From NCBI GenBank assembly GCA_023451855.1, contig JAEXXY010000359.1:1-7318 (forward strand): a DNA stretch of 7,318 bases, read 5' to 3'. The position numbers and the translations under genes are program-made. Below the pieces are notes generated by a model. It made no database searches and was not told the DNA's origin. It saw only the letters and a list, made by a program, of their open reading frames with translations. Source of the DNA: Actinomycetes bacterium (GTDB lineage: Bacteria; Actinomycetota; Actinomycetes; Actinomycetales; Dermatophilaceae). Below, one piece after another: positions 4,933-7,318 of this stretch; the stretch's first letter is position 1; each line of letters begins with the position of its first letter.

Positions 4933-6093
4933 ATGAGTGCGTTGCCCACCAGCCAGCTCGTCGACCCGATGGACCCGGTCTTCCGGGCCCACGTGGGCGG
5001 CAAGCTCGGGGTACACGCCACGTCCGAGCTGCGTGACGCAGCCGACCTGTCCCTGCTCTACACGCCCGGCGTCGCCGACGTCTCCCGTGCCATCGCCGCC
5101 GACCCGACGCTCGCGGCGGTCTACACGACGCGTCGCAACACGGTGGCCGTCATCAGCGACGGCACCGCGGTGCTCGGCCTCGGCGACGTCGGCCCGCTCG
5201 CCGCGATGCCCGTCATGGAGGGCAAGGCCGTCCTCTTCAAGCACTTCGCCGGCGTCGACGCCGTGCCGGTGTGCATGGAGACCGGCACCGTCGAGGAGAT
5301 CGTCGAGGCCGTGGCGCGCATCGCGCCCACGTACGGCGGCATCAACCTCGAGGACATCTCGGCGCCGCGGTGCTTCGAGATCGAGCGGCGGCTGCGCGAG
5401 CGGCTCGACATCCCGGTCTTCCACGACGACCAGCACGGTACGGCGATCGTCGCCCTGGCGGCGCTCGTCAACGCGGTGCGCGTGGTCGACAAGGCGCTCG
5501 CCGACGTCACCGTCGTCGTGTCCGGGGCCGGGGCCGCGGGCGTCGCGGTGAGCCGGATCCTGCTGGCAGCCGGCGTCGGCGACGTCGTCGTGGCCGACTC
5601 GCGCGGGGTGCTCGGCCCCGACCGCGAGGACCTGGCCCCGCACAAGGCCGACCTCGCCGCCGTGACCAACCGCCGTGGTGTCACCGGGACCCTCGGCGAC
5701 GCGCTCGAGGGCGCGGACGTCCTCGTCGGGGTCTCCGGCGGCACCGTCGCCGAGCGCGACCTGCTGCGGATGGCGCCGCGGGCGGTCATCTTCGCCCTGG
5801 CCAACCCCGACCCCGAGGTGCACCCGAGCGTCGCGACACGGTTCGCCGAGGTCGTCGCCACCGGTCGCTCGGACTTCCCGAACCAGATCAACAACGTCCT
5901 CGCCTTTCCCGGCATCTTCCGGGGGGCTCTGGACTCGGGGGCCCGCGAGATCACCGAGGACATGAAGCTGGCCGCCGCGTACGCGATCGCCGGGCTCGTG
6001 GAGGACCCCACGGCCGACCGCGTCGTGCCGAGCGTCTTCGACGAGCGTGTCGCTCCCACGGTGGCGCGCGCCGTCGCGGCGCTCGCGCCCTAG
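4933..6093 (+). CDS. NAD(P)-dependent malic enzyme, short bacterial form
   Basis: A 386-residue cytosolic enzyme that oxidatively decarboxylates L-malate to pyruvate and CO2, producing NAD(P)H and linking the TCA cycle to pyruvate. Signature parts in order: LLYTPGVA with the acid Tyr43; VMEGKAVLFKHFAG with the base Lys98; INLEDISAPRCFEIE with metal ligands Glu140-Asp141; VFHDDQHGTAIV with Asp165-Asp166; the dinucleotide-binding GAGAAG (198-203); the acidic Asp222 after the next strand (VVVADSRG); FALANPDPE; and NQINNVLAFPGIFRGALD (317-334). Asp222 suggests NAD preference, but this is weak. The length fits the roughly 390-400-residue family, with no phosphotransacetylase fusion. ATG 4933 has GAGGTG at 4920-4925, 7 nt upstream; earlier in-frame codons lack this. 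It is probably a single-gene unit, since the next gene is convergent. Confidence 0.95.
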   Translation: MSALPTSQLVDPMDPVFRAHVGGKLGVHATSELRDAADLSLLYTPGVADVSRAIAADPTLAAVYTTRRNTVAVISDGTAVLGLGDVGPLAAMPVMEGKAVLFKHFAGVDAVPVCMETGTVEEIVEAVARIAPTYGGINLEDISAPRCFEIERRLRERLDIPVFHDDQHGTAIVALAALVNAVRVVDKALADVTVVVSGAGAAGVAVSRILLAAGVGDVVVADSRGVLGPDREDLAPHKADLAAVTNRRGVTGTLGDALEGADVLVGVSGGTVAERDLLRMAPRAVIFALANPDPEVHPSVATRFAEVVATGRSDFPNQINNVLAFPGIFRGALDSGAREITEDMKLAAAYAIAGLVEDPTADRVVPSVFDERVAPTVARAVAALAP

Positions 6094-6112
6094 CGCCGGT
6101 CGCCCACGACAC

Positions 6113-6148
6113 GGCCTGACGCGTCCAGGACCGCGGACGCGTCAGGCC
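6113..6148. terminator. Hairpin between convergent malic enzyme and ecfT genes
   Basis: GGCCTGACGCGTCC (6113-6126) and its exact complement (6135-6148) form a 14-bp perfect stem with an 8-nt loop. There is no T run on either side, so this is an I-shaped, U-less terminator candidate. It overlaps the last codons and TGA of ecfT on the minus strand and starts 19 bases after the malic enzyme stop, serving both directions. Confidence 0.65.
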
Positions 6149-6783
6149 CGGTCGTCGGGGTGGTCCGCCTCGTCGGGGTCGGTCAGCCCACGCGCCGCGA
6201 GGGCCTCACCCGTGGACCTGGCGTAGGCGACGACGTGCAGCGCCGTCGGCACGACGACCGCGCGGGGGCTGCGCTCGAGCCCGCGGGCGCGGGCCGCGTC
6301 GCGTACCGAGGCGAACGACCCGGCCACCCACGGCACCGAGCGCACCACGACCGCGAGCGTCAGGGCCACGACCTCCGGGTCGACGAGGCGGTGCAGCGGC
6401 CGTGCGCCCCGGACGACGCCGTCGAGCAGGTCGGTGACCGGTGTCGTGGCGGTGAGGATGCCGGCCGCGAGGTAGGCGTTGGCGATCCCGAGCACGACCC
6501 CCGTCGCGTAGACGGGGCCCTGCGCCCACCACTGGAACGCCAGCAGCAGGACGAGCACCGGGGCGATCGCGCGGACCGACCGGGCCAGCCGGCGTGGCGG
6601 TAGCTGGGCCAGCCCCGCCACCGCGAGGACCAGCCCGAGGGTGACGAGCAGCGGCGCCAGGGAGTGGGTCAACCACGGCACGACGCCGACGGCCAGGACC
6701 CCGGCGAGCTTGAGCCACAAGGGCGCCCGGTGCACCGGAGAGCTGCCCGGCAGGTGTGCGGCGAAGAGGCCGGCGGTGTTCAC
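6142..6783 (-). CDS. ecfT: Energy-coupling factor transporter membrane subunit EcfT (probably BioN)
   Basis: A 213-residue integral membrane protein, the scaffold that links a substrate-binding S-component to the ATPase of an ECF vitamin importer. It opens with a typical PGSSPVHRAPLWLKLAGVL segment and has hydrophobic helices at about 24-38, 42-59, 72-86, 92-112 and 136-156. The two diagnostic Ala-Arg-Gly motifs that touch the ATPases are at 166-168 (ARARGLERS) and 197-199 (LAARGLTDP). The short length and a directly preceding single ATPase gene resemble dedicated BioMNY biotin systems, but no BioY is visible, so the substrate is inferred. The start is GTG at 6783, overlapping the ATPase stop as GTGA, without a clear ribosome binding site, so it relies on coupling. 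The tail is charged (DPDEADHPDDRA). Confidence 0.85.
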   Translation of the reverse strand: MNTAGLFAAHLPGSSPVHRAPLWLKLAGVLAVGVVPWLTHSLAPLLVTLGLVLAVAGLAQLPPRRLARSVRAIAPVLVLLLAFQWWAQGPVYATGVVLGIANAYLAAGILTATTPVTDLLDGVVRGARPLHRLVDPEVVALTLAVVVRSVPWVAGSFASVRDAARARGLERSPRAVVVPTALHVVAYARSTGEALAARGLTDPDEADHPDDRA

Positions 6784-7318
6784 GGTCGGGACGCGAGCGC
6801 GCGGTAGTGGTCGACGGCGAGCACCGGCGGCCCGTCGAAGACGACGCGTCCGGCGTCGACGACGAGCGTGCGGTCGGCGTCGAGAGCGAGGTCGAGGTCG
6901 TGGGTCGCGACGATGAGCAGCTGATCGAGGCCGGCGAGCAGCCGGCGCAGCAGCGCCGTGTTGCGCAGGTCGAGAAGGGTCGTCGGCTCGTCGAGGACGA
7001 GGACCGCCGGGTCGGTGGCCAGGACCACCGCGAGCGCCATGAGCTGCCGCTCTCCACCGGACAGCTCGTGCACGCTCCGGTCCGCGAGGTGGGACAGGCC
7101 GAAGCGGCCGAGCACCGCCTCGGCCGCCGACCGGCGCTCGGTGCGCGAGCGGTGCACGCGGCGCAGCGAGAGCTCCACGTCCTCGCGCCCGGTCGGCATG
7201 ACGAGCTGGGAGAGCGGGTCGGTGAAGGCGAAGGCGACGCGTCGGCGCACCCGGGCGCCGTCGCGTCGGGTGTCGAGGCCGTCCACGTCGACGGAGCCGC
7301 TCGTGGGCAGGACCAGGC
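6780..7318 (-). CDS. ecfA: ECF transporter ATP-binding protein (EcfA/BioM-like), 3' part
   Basis: The last 178 residues of an ABC ATPase that begins beyond the window's right edge, so the Walker A motif is not visible. Numbered from the first complete codon (7316), it shows TSGSVDVDG after the missing P-loop helix; the FTDPLSQLVMPT segment (31-42); the signature LSGGERQ (85-91); Walker B VLVLDEPT (105-112); the D-loop LLDL; and the switch His139 in ATHD. The segment after the Q-loop position (D-P-x-x-Q-L-x-x-P-T followed by ED) is characteristic of ECF-type ATPases. The usual F-Q at its start is F-T here. It energises uptake together with EcfT, whose gene overlaps its stop. Being followed by EcfT, with no second ATPase, it is probably a homodimer of the BioM type. 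The internal GTG at 7286 is not the true start. Confidence 0.87.
   Translation of the reverse strand, partial: LVLPTSGSVDVDGLDTRRDGARVRRRVAFAFTDPLSQLVMPTGREDVELSLRRVHRSRTERRSAAEAVLGRFGLSHLADRSVHELSGGERQLMALAVVLATDPAVLVLDEPTTLLDLRNTALLRRLLAGLDQLLIVATHDLDLALDADRTLVVDAGRVVFDGPPVLAVDHYRALASRP

Noticed and set aside
3294..5021. 575-residue minus-strand open frame over the second HD gene
   Set aside because: Antisense shadow of codon-biased plus-strand coding; low-complexity, no recognisable domain, and it crosses gene boundaries.
4765..5823. Minus-strand open frame opposite the malic enzyme
   Set aside because: Mirror of the malic enzyme reading frame, low-complexity and without a start signal.
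1..7318. CRISPR arrays, tRNA or rRNA genes, insertion sequences or phage genes
   Set aside because: I saw no regularly spaced repeats, tRNA-like cloverleaf, transposase or integrase motifs on either strand.

Overview
The window is very GC-rich, with dense, tightly packed genes, ATGA or GTGA overlaps inside operons and strong G/C third-position bias. Together with an SigR/RsrA pair, a 24-residue bL37 ribosomal peptide and single-ATPase/EcfT biotin-type transporter genes, this points to a high-GC actinobacterium. A Micrococcales lineage such as Intrasporangiaceae is my best guess, but it is an inference from gene content only. Layout: (1) 2-307 is the 3' end of an alpha/beta hydrolase. (2) 433-1481 is the sigR-rsrA thiol-stress operon. 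A near-perfect SigR-type promoter (GGGAAT, then GTT) sits over the end of the hydrolase gene, so the operon is probably autoregulated. (3) 1528-1562 is a bidirectional terminator shared with the convergent bL37 gene (1574-1648, minus strand). (4) 1649-2106 is a regulatory stretch. It holds an AT-rich patch, a 9-bp inverted repeat, a potentially folded RNA, a 30-codon ORF with a good ribosome binding site, and a strong hairpin. (5) 2107-4694 are two overlapping membrane-anchored HD/HD-GYP-like proteins. Each has lost different catalytic-motif residues. (6) 4933-6093 is a malic enzyme with an 18-bp palindrome in its leader. (7) 6113-6148 is a hairpin between convergent genes. (8) 6142-7318 (minus strand) is an ECF transporter EcfT subunit and the 3' part of its ATPase, probably the biotin BioN/BioM type. 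How the genes work together: sigR and rsrA form a redox switch, and the two HD proteins are very likely co-translated partners. The EcfA/EcfT genes form one transport operon that continues past the window end. The most unusual region is 1755-2106. The last four sense codons of the 30-codon ORF (two of them Trp) can pair with the left arm of the downstream hairpin in 10 of 11 positions. That is the layout of a translation-sensitive attenuator just in front of the HD pair. This pairing was found by eye and has not been tested by folding or comparative analysis.
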